This document shows, piece by piece, positions 51,915-61,951 of a DNA stretch of 64,000 nt; the stretch's first letter is position 1; each line of letters begins with the position of its first letter. The notes below the pieces were generated by a model that was not told the DNA's origin, made no database searches, and saw only the letters and a program-made list of their open reading frames with translations. The DNA comes from Bacteroidales bacterium (GTDB lineage: Bacteria; Bacteroidota; Bacteroidia; Bacteroidales; F082). The stretch lies in contig JANJUV010000019.1 of assembly GCA_024710405.1 (NCBI GenBank), positions 124,001-188,000 on the forward strand. The letters run 5' to 3'. A program made the translations under genes and the position numbers.

Positions 51915-53279
51915 TTAATCATGTCGGAGTGAAGTCACCGGATCCTGATCGGCAGCCCTTCGCGCAGGAAGGTAGCCGAAGGCAATGCCAACTGTGGCCG
52001 ACACTCCGAAGGAAAGTGCGATGGACCATACGGAAATAATGGTTAGAATATCAGTGGATTCTGTAATTACTCTTGCCATTATCACCCCAAGAAGTATGCC
52101 GATCATGCCACCACTGATGCTGATCATGGTTGCTTCGGCAAGAAACTGGAAAATGATGTCTTTACGGGTGGCTCCTACGGATCGCCGCACTCCTATTTCG
52201 CGAATGCGTTCCATCACAGAGGCCAGCATTATATTCATAATACCTATGCCTCCGACCAGAAGAGAAATTCCGGCGATGGCTCCAAGGACGATATTGAAGA
52301 TGTCTTTGGTACGCTGTTCCTGTTTTAAGAGCAGTTCAGGTACGGTTATTTCGAAATCTTCAACACCCAGATGTCTGCGTCTGAGCATTTGATTAAGTGC
52401 TTTGGTGGTTTCGGCCAGTTGTTCACTTTGCTGAACCTGCACAACTATTTTATCCAGCTGGTGATAATTGGCTTCGTCATCAGCAATGCCACCACCATTA
52501 AAAGTAGTTACACTATTGCCTGAATAAATTACTGTTGTTTCACCTCCTCCAAGTGCCGATGCTGAAATATGCGAACGATCCTTGAACCTGAGCAATACGG
52601 TTTGCAGTGGAGCGTATATATTATTGTTGAAGTCAGTGATTCCCAAGTCTTCGGTTGATTTCGTTGTTACATTTCTGCTTTCGAGAACACCTATTATCTG
52701 GAGCCAGATATTACCACATTTGATTTGCTTCCCGACCGGATCCTCCAATGCGAAAAACCTTGATTTAATTGCAGGGCCTATGATACACACTGGACTTGCG
52801 TTTTCGAGCTGAAAATCGCTGAACATATTACCGGATTGGAGATTCAGATTAAACACCTCGAAAAAATCGGGCGTAACTCCATTGAGTTTGGCCTGCATGC
52901 GATTGCCTTCACTGATAATAGCCGTTTCGTAGGAGACCTCAGGACTAATTCTTTCAATAGTAGGAATAATACTTCTGATGCTTTCGGCATCTTTGAGCGT
53001 CAGGCCGGGAGAGAACTGTTTGCGTTCGGATTTGCCGGTTCCATTTTCTTCGTCTTCCTGTGTTTTTTTTGATTCATAGCGGGCAGTAACCACTATGTTG
53101 TTCACCCCGACAAGCTTGATCTGTTCCAGAATCTCCTGTCTGGCTCCATTACCGATGGCCATCATAGCAATTACAGCTGCCACACCGAAGATAATTCCAA
53201 GCGCGGTTAATACCGATCGGGCCCGATTGGCAAACACGGCATCAATGGCAACCTGAATAATTTCCCAATAGCGTTCCAT
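51915..53279 (-). CDS. MacB-type ABC transporter permease
   Basis: This 454-residue membrane protein has the MacB/FtsX topology. One transmembrane helix near residues 15-40 (RSVLTALGIIFGVAAVIAMM) is followed by a large periplasmic domain (about 45-320, MacB core). Three C-terminal helices make the FtsX domain, with GIGIMNIMLASVMERIREIGVRRSVGATRKDI spanning the conserved coupling loop. The start is ATG 53279 (MERYWEI), one base after the adaptor gene. It lacks an ATP-binding domain, and no ABC ATPase gene is in the window, so the ATPase must be encoded elsewhere. Substrates could be lipoproteins, peptides or drugs. Confidence 0.9.
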   Translation of the reverse strand: MERYWEIIQVAIDAVFANRARSVLTALGIIFGVAAVIAMMAIGNGARQEILEQIKLVGVNNIVVTARYESKKTQEDEENGTGKSERKQFSPGLTLKDAESIRSIIPTIERISPEVSYETAIISEGNRMQAKLNGVTPDFFEVFNLNLQSGNMFSDFQLENASPVCIIGPAIKSRFFALEDPVGKQIKCGNIWLQIIGVLESRNVTTKSTEDLGITDFNNNIYAPLQTVLLRFKDRSHISASALGGGETTVIYSGNSVTTFNGGGIADDEANYHQLDKIVVQVQQSEQLAETTKALNQMLRRRHLGVEDFEITVPELLLKQEQRTKDIFNIVLGAIAGISLLVGGIGIMNIMLASVMERIREIGVRRSVGATRKDIIFQFLAEATMISISGGMIGILLGVIMARVITESTDILTIISVWSIALSFGVSATVGIAFGYLPARRAADQDPVTSLRHD

Positions 53280-53280
53280 A

Positions 53281-54681
53281 TTATTGTTTTGCCGGCCTAT
53301 TGCCTTTTCGCCTGCCCTGATTTCCCCCTTGCTGTGGTTTTTGATCAGTTTGTTCCACATCAATTGACTTTTCGGCAGAAACGGGTGTTACTGATTGATT
53401 AAGGTCTTCTGCTGCGATCTTTGCGAGAACTTCATCCGGAATTAGAGTAAGCCTGACCGACTCAGGTTGTTCAGGAGGCGTGAGCCTTACCATGTCGCCT
53501 TCGTTGAGTCCGTATCGGATAATGATTTCATTTTCATTAGCTTTTCCGGGTATTACTTGCTGTCTCCGGTTACCGGTGAAAACATATTGAATGCTGTCGA
53601 GGATGTTTATGGTTTCAAGCGGCACATAAACCACATCTTCAATCACTTCGGTGATGATAGTGTTTTTGGTCGTCATGGCTGGCCTGATGATCGAATCGTA
53701 TTCGTTGACCTCAATTTTTACCTCAAACACACGCGCATTACTATTGCGCAGCTGTTCACCAATATTGGCCACCTCGATTACCTGACCGGTGAATTTCTTT
53801 TCGGGGAAAGCGTCGACACCAATTTCAACGGGCTGCCCCACTTTTACTTTCGAAATATCTATTTCGTTGATATAAGTTTTGGTGATCATCTCCTTCAGGT
53901 TGGGGAGTGTGGCCACAACATTTTCCCATGAAGAAATAGATGAGCCGATCCCGCGTTTTTTTCCATCCCAGTCGCGCTGGTAAATCACCATTCCTGATTT
54001 TGGGGCACGGATGGTAAACTCCTGGCTAAGTTCGATGAATTTTGTGTATTCGATCTGTTTTTTTCTGAGTGCAGTTGCTACTTCCGACATGTTGGCCACG
54101 GCCTTTTCGTATTTCAGGGAGTAGTTTCTTTCTGCCTGATCAAGTGATCTCATGGCTCTGTCGTATTCGATCTGAACCTGACGTTGAGAAGCCGGGGGCT
54201 CATAAATCGATTGGTCAACTGCTATCTGAGCCTCCTCAAGCGCATAGCGCAGATTGATCAGTTCGTTGCGGGCAGCCCTGAGTTCCATTGTGGTGTCGAG
54301 CTGTGTTTTTGTAAAATTATTCTGATATTGTTCGATGTCGATTTCCTGATCTTTGAGTTTATTGGTGAGTTCGGTACGGTCAAGTTGTGCAACGTAATCG
54401 CCTGAATCTACAATGGTTCCATCAGGAATGATGTCATCTATCTTCAATTGCCATATTCTGGCTTCACGCAACAAGGTAGGGGAGGGCCCGAAAATTTTTT
54501 CAGAACTTCTGGCCTCTAGTTCACCGGTTGTTGTAACTGCGATATTGAAGGTGCCTTTTTTCGCCGGTACCTCAACCGAGGTGGCTGCGTTCTTGTCAGG
54601 ACGTGCAATGAACCAGACTATCATGATCACTGCGAATAAGGCAATGAAAACCACAGTGAACTGTTTTTGGTTTTTATTCAT
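53281..54681 (-). CDS. HlyD/MacA-type periplasmic adaptor
   Basis: This 466-residue protein is the membrane fusion protein of a tripartite exporter. An N-terminal transmembrane helix (about 9-26) is followed by the barrel-sandwich segment TTTGELEARSSEKIFGP. A helical hairpin at about 110-215 has alternating Gln/Glu/Arg. A second lipoyl half follows (IRAPKSGMVIYQRD), then the beta-barrel (GQPVEIGVDAFPEKKFTGQV). A Gln/Gly/Lys-rich tail ends it. It is 21 bases after the MoxR gene and 1 base before the permease, so it is made together with both. Confidence 0.9.
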   Translation of the reverse strand: MNKNQKQFTVVFIALFAVIMIVWFIARPDKNAATSVEVPAKKGTFNIAVTTTGELEARSSEKIFGPSPTLLREARIWQLKIDDIIPDGTIVDSGDYVAQLDRTELTNKLKDQEIDIEQYQNNFTKTQLDTTMELRAARNELINLRYALEEAQIAVDQSIYEPPASQRQVQIEYDRAMRSLDQAERNYSLKYEKAVANMSEVATALRKKQIEYTKFIELSQEFTIRAPKSGMVIYQRDWDGKKRGIGSSISSWENVVATLPNLKEMITKTYINEIDISKVKVGQPVEIGVDAFPEKKFTGQVIEVANIGEQLRNSNARVFEVKIEVNEYDSIIRPAMTTKNTIITEVIEDVVYVPLETINILDSIQYVFTGNRRQQVIPGKANENEIIIRYGLNEGDMVRLTPPEQPESVRLTLIPDEVLAKIAAEDLNQSVTPVSAEKSIDVEQTDQKPQQGGNQGRRKGNRPAKQ

Positions 54682-54702
54682 TGATATTCAATTTTTATTT
54701 AA

Positions 54703-55668
54703 TCAAATCAATCTTGAAATGATATCCGACATTTTGATGCCTTCGGCTTCGGCTGCATAGTTTCTAACGATCCTGTGTCTGAGGACAGGCAGAGCAATGG
54801 CTTTAACATCCTCGATGTCAGGGGCATACTTGCCACTTATCAGGGCATGGCATTTGGCACCAAGAATAAGGTATTGAGAGGCTCTGGGCCCAGCACCCCA
54901 GCTGATGAATTTATTGGTCCATTCGTGGCTGAGGTCTGTGTTGGGGCGCGTTTTCGATACGAGACTGACTGCATATTCGAACACGTTATCGGGAACAGGT
55001 ACCTTACGCACCAGATGCTGAAATAATTTGATTTCGTCTCCGGACATAACAGGTCCGGCATTGCCCTGACTTTCACTGGTAGTGTTTTTTACCACCCTGA
55101 TCTCTTCTTCATATGAAGGATAATCAAGCCATAGGTTGAACATGAACCGGTCGAGCTGTGCTTCCGGCAACGGATATGTACCTTCCTGCTCAATCGGGTT
55201 TTGAGTGGCCAGCACAAAGAAAGGCTCTTGCAGGTGGTGTGATTGTCCGGCAACTGTGATGGTTTTTTCCTGCATGGCTTCGAGCAGTGCCGATTGTGTT
55301 TTTGGAGGAGTTCTGTTGATTTCGTCGGCCAGAATAATATTGGCAAAAACAGGCCCCGGGATAAATCTGAATTGTCTGTTTTCGCCAAGAATCTCGGTGC
55401 CAATGATGTCCGAAGGCATCAGGTCAGGTGTAAACTGGATCCGGTTATAGGTTAAACCAAGGGTCTTACTTATGGTGTTTACCAGCAAGGTTTTGGCAAG
55501 GCCCGGAACTCCGACCAACAATACATGACCTTTGCAAAATATTGAGATCAGACAGTTTTTAATGACATCATCTTGTCCGACAATTACTTTTGCAATTTCC
55601 CGGCGAAGCACTCCATATTTCTCTCTAAGGGCATCTGCGGCTTCAACATCTGATTTATAAATATTCAT
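54703..55668 (-). CDS. MoxR-family AAA+ ATPase
   Basis: This 321-residue AAA+ ATPase has Walker A GVPGLAKT near residue 53-60, Walker B ILADEINR, sensor 1 in FFVLATQNPIEQEGTYPLPEAQLDRF, and the C-terminal AAA lid with WGAGPRASQYLILGAKCHAL, the MoxR hallmark. MoxR proteins act as chaperones that mature or insert metal into partner proteins, usually together with DUF58 and von Willebrand factor genes. None of those partners is present here; instead the gene sits 2 bases after surA and 21 before the adaptor gene. Family is firm, role open. Confidence 0.93.
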   Translation of the reverse strand: MNIYKSDVEAADALREKYGVLRREIAKVIVGQDDVIKNCLISIFCKGHVLLVGVPGLAKTLLVNTISKTLGLTYNRIQFTPDLMPSDIIGTEILGENRQFRFIPGPVFANIILADEINRTPPKTQSALLEAMQEKTITVAGQSHHLQEPFFVLATQNPIEQEGTYPLPEAQLDRFMFNLWLDYPSYEEEIRVVKNTTSESQGNAGPVMSGDEIKLFQHLVRKVPVPDNVFEYAVSLVSKTRPNTDLSHEWTNKFISWGAGPRASQYLILGAKCHALISGKYAPDIEDVKAIALPVLRHRIVRNYAAEAEGIKMSDIISRLI

Positions 55669-55670
55669 AA

Positions 55671-57044
55671 TTAATTGGCTTGATCAGCATTTGATTGATT
55701 CAGACTTTTCCAGTCGAATTCGAATGTACAGGCACGGTAATCACTGATAATTGAAACGAATGCATTTTTCGACTTACTTCTGATCCATTGTTCGACGGCT
55801 TTTTGTTTTTTCTCTTGCAGTGCCCATTCCTGAATGCGGTTATAGTCGTCTTTCAGGTTGGCCATATGTGGATCTGTTTTCGTTTTCAACATCAGCAATC
55901 TGAATGCATCTTTCCCGTCTTCTGTTTTCATAGGGACGGGGTCGCTTAGTTCGCCAACGGCCATTTTCTCAGCCAGAAAAGATACCTGAGGGTCTAGTTG
56001 GCTGGCTTCAAATTTAGTACCACCGGTGTATGGATTTATAAGCAGTCCGCCAGCAATTTTGGCAGGCAGTTCCGAATATTGTTCAACGGCCTTGTCGAAA
56101 GTGATTTCTCCTGACCTTATCAAACGTGCTATTGAGTCAAGTTCAGCACTGGCTTTCATCAACGACTCAGGAGAAACCTTAGGTGTAAGCAGCAAATGGC
56201 GCACATTCACATACTCGCCACGTCGTTCGATCATTTGAATAATATGGAATCCTGCTTCGGTTTCAACAATCTCGCTCACTTCTCCATCTTTTAACTTGAA
56301 AGCAACAGCTTCAAATTCAGGGTAAAGTTCACCCCGGCCATAGAATCCGAGTTCACCCCCTTTTCGTGCTGATCCGGGATCTTCCGAATAAAGCACAGCC
56401 ATAGTAGAAAACCTTTCGCCATTGAGTATGCGCTGTCTGAATTCATGCAGCCGGGCTTTCACACGCAACTTCTCGTCAATTTCTATCGGTGGCATTTTCA
56501 CAATTTGTGCTACTTCAAATTCAGTAGTGATCATTGGGATGCTGTCCTTCGGAATTGATCTGAAAAACTGCTTGACTTCCGAAGGCGTGATCACCACTGT
56601 CGACATAATCCCGTTTTGCACCTGCTCTACCAACATTTGATCATTGACCAATACCCGAAGCTCATTCTTGATTTCACTAATGGTTTTGTTGTAGTATTGT
56701 TCCAGTTTTTCTTGTGAACCAAGTTCGCTGATGAAATACTTCAGTCTTCGTTCCATTTCCTGCTCAACCTGCTCCTGAGTAACGGTAATACTATCGAGTT
56801 CAGCCTGATTAAGCATCAGTTTCTGAAAAAGAAGGTCTTCGAGTATGCGGCACCTTATGGATGATGCGCTGCCACTGATACCGCGCTGAAGCCTGTATTG
56901 CACATACTGGTTTTCGATATCGGATTGCAGGATAACGTTTTTTCCGACAACCGCAACCACCTGGTCAATCACCTGAGTCTGTGCAGTTGTAACAAAACTA
57001 AGTGAAGTAAAAATGATAAATATAGCTCTGATTGCATTCATCAT
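55671..57044 (-). CDS. surA: SurA-type periplasmic chaperone/peptidylprolyl isomerase
   Basis: This 457-residue protein has a signal peptide (about 1-22, ending TTAQ) and the SurA N-terminal chaperone domain (VIDQVVAVVGKNVILQSDIE). Two parvulin domains follow, at about 165-270 (SEDPGSARKGGELGFYGRGELYPEFE) and about 275-380 (the second diverged: NVRHLLLTPKVSPES). A C-terminal helix closes it. It would guard outer-membrane proteins on their way to BamA. The start is ATG 57044 (MMNAIRAIF). It follows the SurA-like lipoprotein by 62 bases and precedes the MoxR gene by 2. Confidence 0.92.
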   Translation of the reverse strand: MMNAIRAIFIIFTSLSFVTTAQTQVIDQVVAVVGKNVILQSDIENQYVQYRLQRGISGSASSIRCRILEDLLFQKLMLNQAELDSITVTQEQVEQEMERRLKYFISELGSQEKLEQYYNKTISEIKNELRVLVNDQMLVEQVQNGIMSTVVITPSEVKQFFRSIPKDSIPMITTEFEVAQIVKMPPIEIDEKLRVKARLHEFRQRILNGERFSTMAVLYSEDPGSARKGGELGFYGRGELYPEFEAVAFKLKDGEVSEIVETEAGFHIIQMIERRGEYVNVRHLLLTPKVSPESLMKASAELDSIARLIRSGEITFDKAVEQYSELPAKIAGGLLINPYTGGTKFEASQLDPQVSFLAEKMAVGELSDPVPMKTEDGKDAFRLLMLKTKTDPHMANLKDDYNRIQEWALQEKKQKAVEQWIRSKSKNAFVSIISDYRACTFEFDWKSLNQSNADQAN

Positions 57045-57106
57045 GTGTTCACGGGGATTATATAAGTTATAACTATTGTTTAAACCGCTTATTGGAGCAT
57101 TATATT

Positions 57107-57955
57107 TCAAAAGGTTTCAATTTCGTTGTTTCTCAGTGCTTTTTCATAAACTTCCTGATGCATTTCCTTTAATAATTCAATTTTTCTCCTGTTAAGGATA
57201 ATGTTTCGGATGTTGTCGTATTCAAACTCAAGAGGCGACAGACTTTCGCGTATCATGAAATCCCGGAACAGTACCAGATAGACGAAAGGTTCGTCGACAA
57301 ACTCAACAAAATGGTTATTGTTCAGAAAGACCTCCTGATTGTAAGCTACTAGCGGAATCTGAAGCAGCAGATCATCAAATTTAATCCAGCTGTCTTCATC
57401 AAGATAGTATGCGATGGCATGTCTTTGTGCCAGATTGTTCAATGAGTCGAGGTTAAGTGTTCTGCGGTTGTTCAGCAACTTTCTGAAACGGCTGATCTCA
57501 CGGGAGTCAGAAGGTAAGACAGCATAAACCACTTTCACAATGTTGTATTTGAGTTCGAAGTTCGGTTTGTTTTCTTCGTAGTAATGCTCAATTTCACGAT
57601 CGGTGACAATGGTATCAAGTTTTTGACGGATCAGTTCAGTCTCGTAGGTATAAACAATCAGCGAATTCCGGTAATCTTCTAGTTTTTTGCTGAAATCAGT
57701 TTGTGCCGGTGTGAGGTTTCTTTCTGCCTGACGTACCAGTATTCTCTTTCTTAACCAATTGTCTATGAAGTTATTGACAAGCATAATGCTGTCGTTGACA
57801 GATGTTCCATCTGGAACAACTCCGTCGAGGTCCGACTCATATAGATAGTTGCCATAAGCTTTGGCAAGCACAGCTCCTTTTTCTTTGTCTGGTGCTGTGT
57901 TGCAGGCTGCAAACAGAAACGAAATAGCCAGCAGACCGGTAAAAAAGCGGTTCAT
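57107..57955 (-). CDS. SurA-like lipoprotein lacking a recognisable parvulin domain
   Basis: This 282-residue lipoprotein has a signal ending in FAAC (Cys18). Residues about 25-130 resemble the SurA/PpiD N-terminal chaperone module (a short strand with a YLYESDLDG motif, then SIMLVNNFIDNWLRKRILVRQAERNL). The central part, where a parvulin domain would be, has no parvulin signature. The C-terminal helix (RNIILNRRKIELLKEMHQEVYEKAL) resembles the closing helix of SurA. It seems to be a chaperone without isomerase activity, tethered to a membrane. It overlaps the PPIase gene upstream by four bases (ATGA), so translation is coupled. Confidence 0.78.
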   Translation of the reverse strand: MNRFFTGLLAISFLFAACNTAPDKEKGAVLAKAYGNYLYESDLDGVVPDGTSVNDSIMLVNNFIDNWLRKRILVRQAERNLTPAQTDFSKKLEDYRNSLIVYTYETELIRQKLDTIVTDREIEHYYEENKPNFELKYNIVKVVYAVLPSDSREISRFRKLLNNRRTLNLDSLNNLAQRHAIAYYLDEDSWIKFDDLLLQIPLVAYNQEVFLNNNHFVEFVDEPFVYLVLFRDFMIRESLSPLEFEYDNIRNIILNRRKIELLKEMHQEVYEKALRNNEIETF

Positions 57956-59982
57956 TGTTTGCTTTGGCTTATCTGATCAAGTAATTCATGTCTTACGTTA
58001 ACCGGATATTTTTTGCGCAATTCTTCTACCCAGATTTTTTCAAGATAGGTTTGGTAATCCGACGTGATCATTCCCCTTGCTTCATCCAATTCTTTTGGCT
58101 GCGGAGGATGAATTTCCTTAATTTTGATGATCACGGTCTGGTTGTCAACATCGGAGTACATTTGGTGAATACTGTTTGCTTTCCATTCGGCCTGATCGAG
58201 AAAACGGTTGTCGCCGCGCTCAAATTTTCCGGGTTGTATTCTGACAGAGCGGATTGAATCGGCATCGAATGCCTGGGCAATTGCACCATCATCGGGTAAA
58301 CTTTCAACCAATTGAAGTGTTTTGGCAACTTCGGAGGTATTAGTCACTGTGAAAAGGGTCGCAGTTGCTCTTTCGCTCCACATATAGTTGTTTCTGTTCT
58401 TATTGAAAAACTCTTTAAGTCCTGCTGTATCTTTCACTGCATATGACCAGACTTTTTTGTCCATGAGGTCAAACAGCAGGATGCCATCGCGGTATTCGTT
58501 CATGAGTGCCCCGAACTCTGGGTATTTTTTTTCGAGTCTTGCATCTTCAAAAGCAATACTCCTTTCATGAACAAATTCGTTCAGAAGCTTGTAACCGTAA
58601 GCCTCGGGTGATATTCCTTCCTGTTTCTTTTGGTTTTTGCCAACAAATGAGGCAAAGTCTGCAACTGAGTATGCTTTTTTGCCAAGTTTGAACAAAGTCT
58701 TTTTATTACCCATGTCTGCCTTTGGGTCATAAGTAGCCTGAAGCAATGTGCTGTCGAAACTGTTGATGAATAGTTGGGCGTTTTTGCTGTTAAGAGAGAA
58801 ACCCGCCTCACGTTTAATTTGTGCGATAACAGCTTCTTCGCTTTTCTTGGCTCTGCCGTCTTTAGCTATCCTATCCTTCAAAGCGGTTTTTTCTGTCTCA
58901 AATGATCCTGGAGCTTCATTTCCGATAAATTTGATTATATGGAAGCCATAGATGGTTTTAATGGGCGCTGAAACTTCTCCCGGTTTCATTTTTTTGATGG
59001 TTTCAACGAATTCGGGAACGATTCGGTTGACTGTAAATTTGGCAAGCTTTCCTTCACGTGATGCTGATCCTCTGTCTTCAGAATACTGGACTACTGCATC
59101 TTCAAAAGAAGTGCCTTCCTGAATTTTAGCGTATATTTTTTCAATTTTTGCTTTTTTCTCAGTTATTTCCGTCTCATCAGCACCTGGGTTAACGGCAACG
59201 TATATGTGGGCGGCTTCAATGCTACCTATGGCATCAGTTATTTCAGAAACTTTTATAAGATGGTATCCGAAATCACTTCTTACAGGCATAGAAAGGCTGC
59301 CAACAGGTGTTGTGTAGGCTCCGTTTTCGAAGGGATACACCATGTCGAAAACCGAAAAATAACCCAGATCGCCTTTGTTTCCGGGTCTGAACGGACGCTG
59401 ATTAGGTATGGCCTCGCGGTCTTTGGCCGAAGGATCGTCAGATTCAGTGGCGGCAATTTCAGCAAAAGATTCTCCGCCAATTATTCGCTGTCTGATGTCC
59501 ATGATCTTTTTATAAGCAGCCAAAGTATCTTTTGGTGAAGCATCTTTGTTGAGGCTGATCAGAATATGACTCGCCCTTATATCTTTTAGTTTGCGTTGAT
59601 ATGCTTCCACTATCAGCTGTTCGGTGACCTTTTCATCATTGAAATAGGGTTTCGATAATTGTGTGCGGTAACCGGCAAGTTCATTGATAAACACTTTGTT
59701 GGTATCCATTTTCAAGGATTTCGCTTCCGCAACTTTCAGTCGAAAGTTGATATACAACTCCAGATACTCTTCAAGAGATTTTTTGTCAATGACTTCGTTG
59801 TTCAGGTTGTTCTTTTTAAACACATCCATGAACTCTTTGACCGTAATGTCTTCGTTACCAATAGTGATCAGCGGTTTGTTGTCTACATTTTTTTGGGCAA
59901 TTAATCCCGAATTCATGGACAACATTAAGAAACCGCAAATAAAAAATAGCCTGCTGAAAAAATGATTATTCATTTGGTTCAT
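57952..59982 (-). CDS. Periplasmic peptidylprolyl isomerase with two parvulin domains (PpiD/SurA-like)
   Basis: This 676-residue protein has a signal peptide (about 1-30, ending LIAQ) and an N-terminal SurA/PpiD-like region (ITVKEFMDVFKKNNLN). Then come two parvulin domains, at about 130-245 (ASHILISLNKDASPKDTLA, NKGDLGYFSVFDMVYPFE) and about 250-350 (YSEDRGSASREGKLAKF, KTIYGFHIIKF). A long C-terminal part of about 320 residues has no clear domain. The start is ATG 59982 (MNQMNNHFF) or 59973. It lies 35 bases after guaB and overlaps the next gene by 4 bases. It is a folding factor of the same group as the neighbouring SurA. Confidence 0.88.
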   Translation of the reverse strand: MNQMNNHFFSRLFFICGFLMLSMNSGLIAQKNVDNKPLITIGNEDITVKEFMDVFKKNNLNNEVIDKKSLEEYLELYINFRLKVAEAKSLKMDTNKVFINELAGYRTQLSKPYFNDEKVTEQLIVEAYQRKLKDIRASHILISLNKDASPKDTLAAYKKIMDIRQRIIGGESFAEIAATESDDPSAKDREAIPNQRPFRPGNKGDLGYFSVFDMVYPFENGAYTTPVGSLSMPVRSDFGYHLIKVSEITDAIGSIEAAHIYVAVNPGADETEITEKKAKIEKIYAKIQEGTSFEDAVVQYSEDRGSASREGKLAKFTVNRIVPEFVETIKKMKPGEVSAPIKTIYGFHIIKFIGNEAPGSFETEKTALKDRIAKDGRAKKSEEAVIAQIKREAGFSLNSKNAQLFINSFDSTLLQATYDPKADMGNKKTLFKLGKKAYSVADFASFVGKNQKKQEGISPEAYGYKLLNEFVHERSIAFEDARLEKKYPEFGALMNEYRDGILLFDLMDKKVWSYAVKDTAGLKEFFNKNRNNYMWSERATATLFTVTNTSEVAKTLQLVESLPDDGAIAQAFDADSIRSVRIQPGKFERGDNRFLDQAEWKANSIHQMYSDVDNQTVIIKIKEIHPPQPKELDEARGMITSDYQTYLEKIWVEELRKKYPVNVRHELLDQISQSKQ

Positions 59983-60017
59983 ATCGTTAGTTTTACAATT
60001 TGTTTTTCTGAAATAGA

Positions 60018-61951
<1,934 letters not shown>

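Noticed and set aside
54703-55668. MoxR as the energy source of the adaptor-permease-TolC exporter
   Set aside because: MoxR is an AAA+ ATPase with no ABC signature and no known way to couple to a MacB-type permease. Adjacency alone does not support it.
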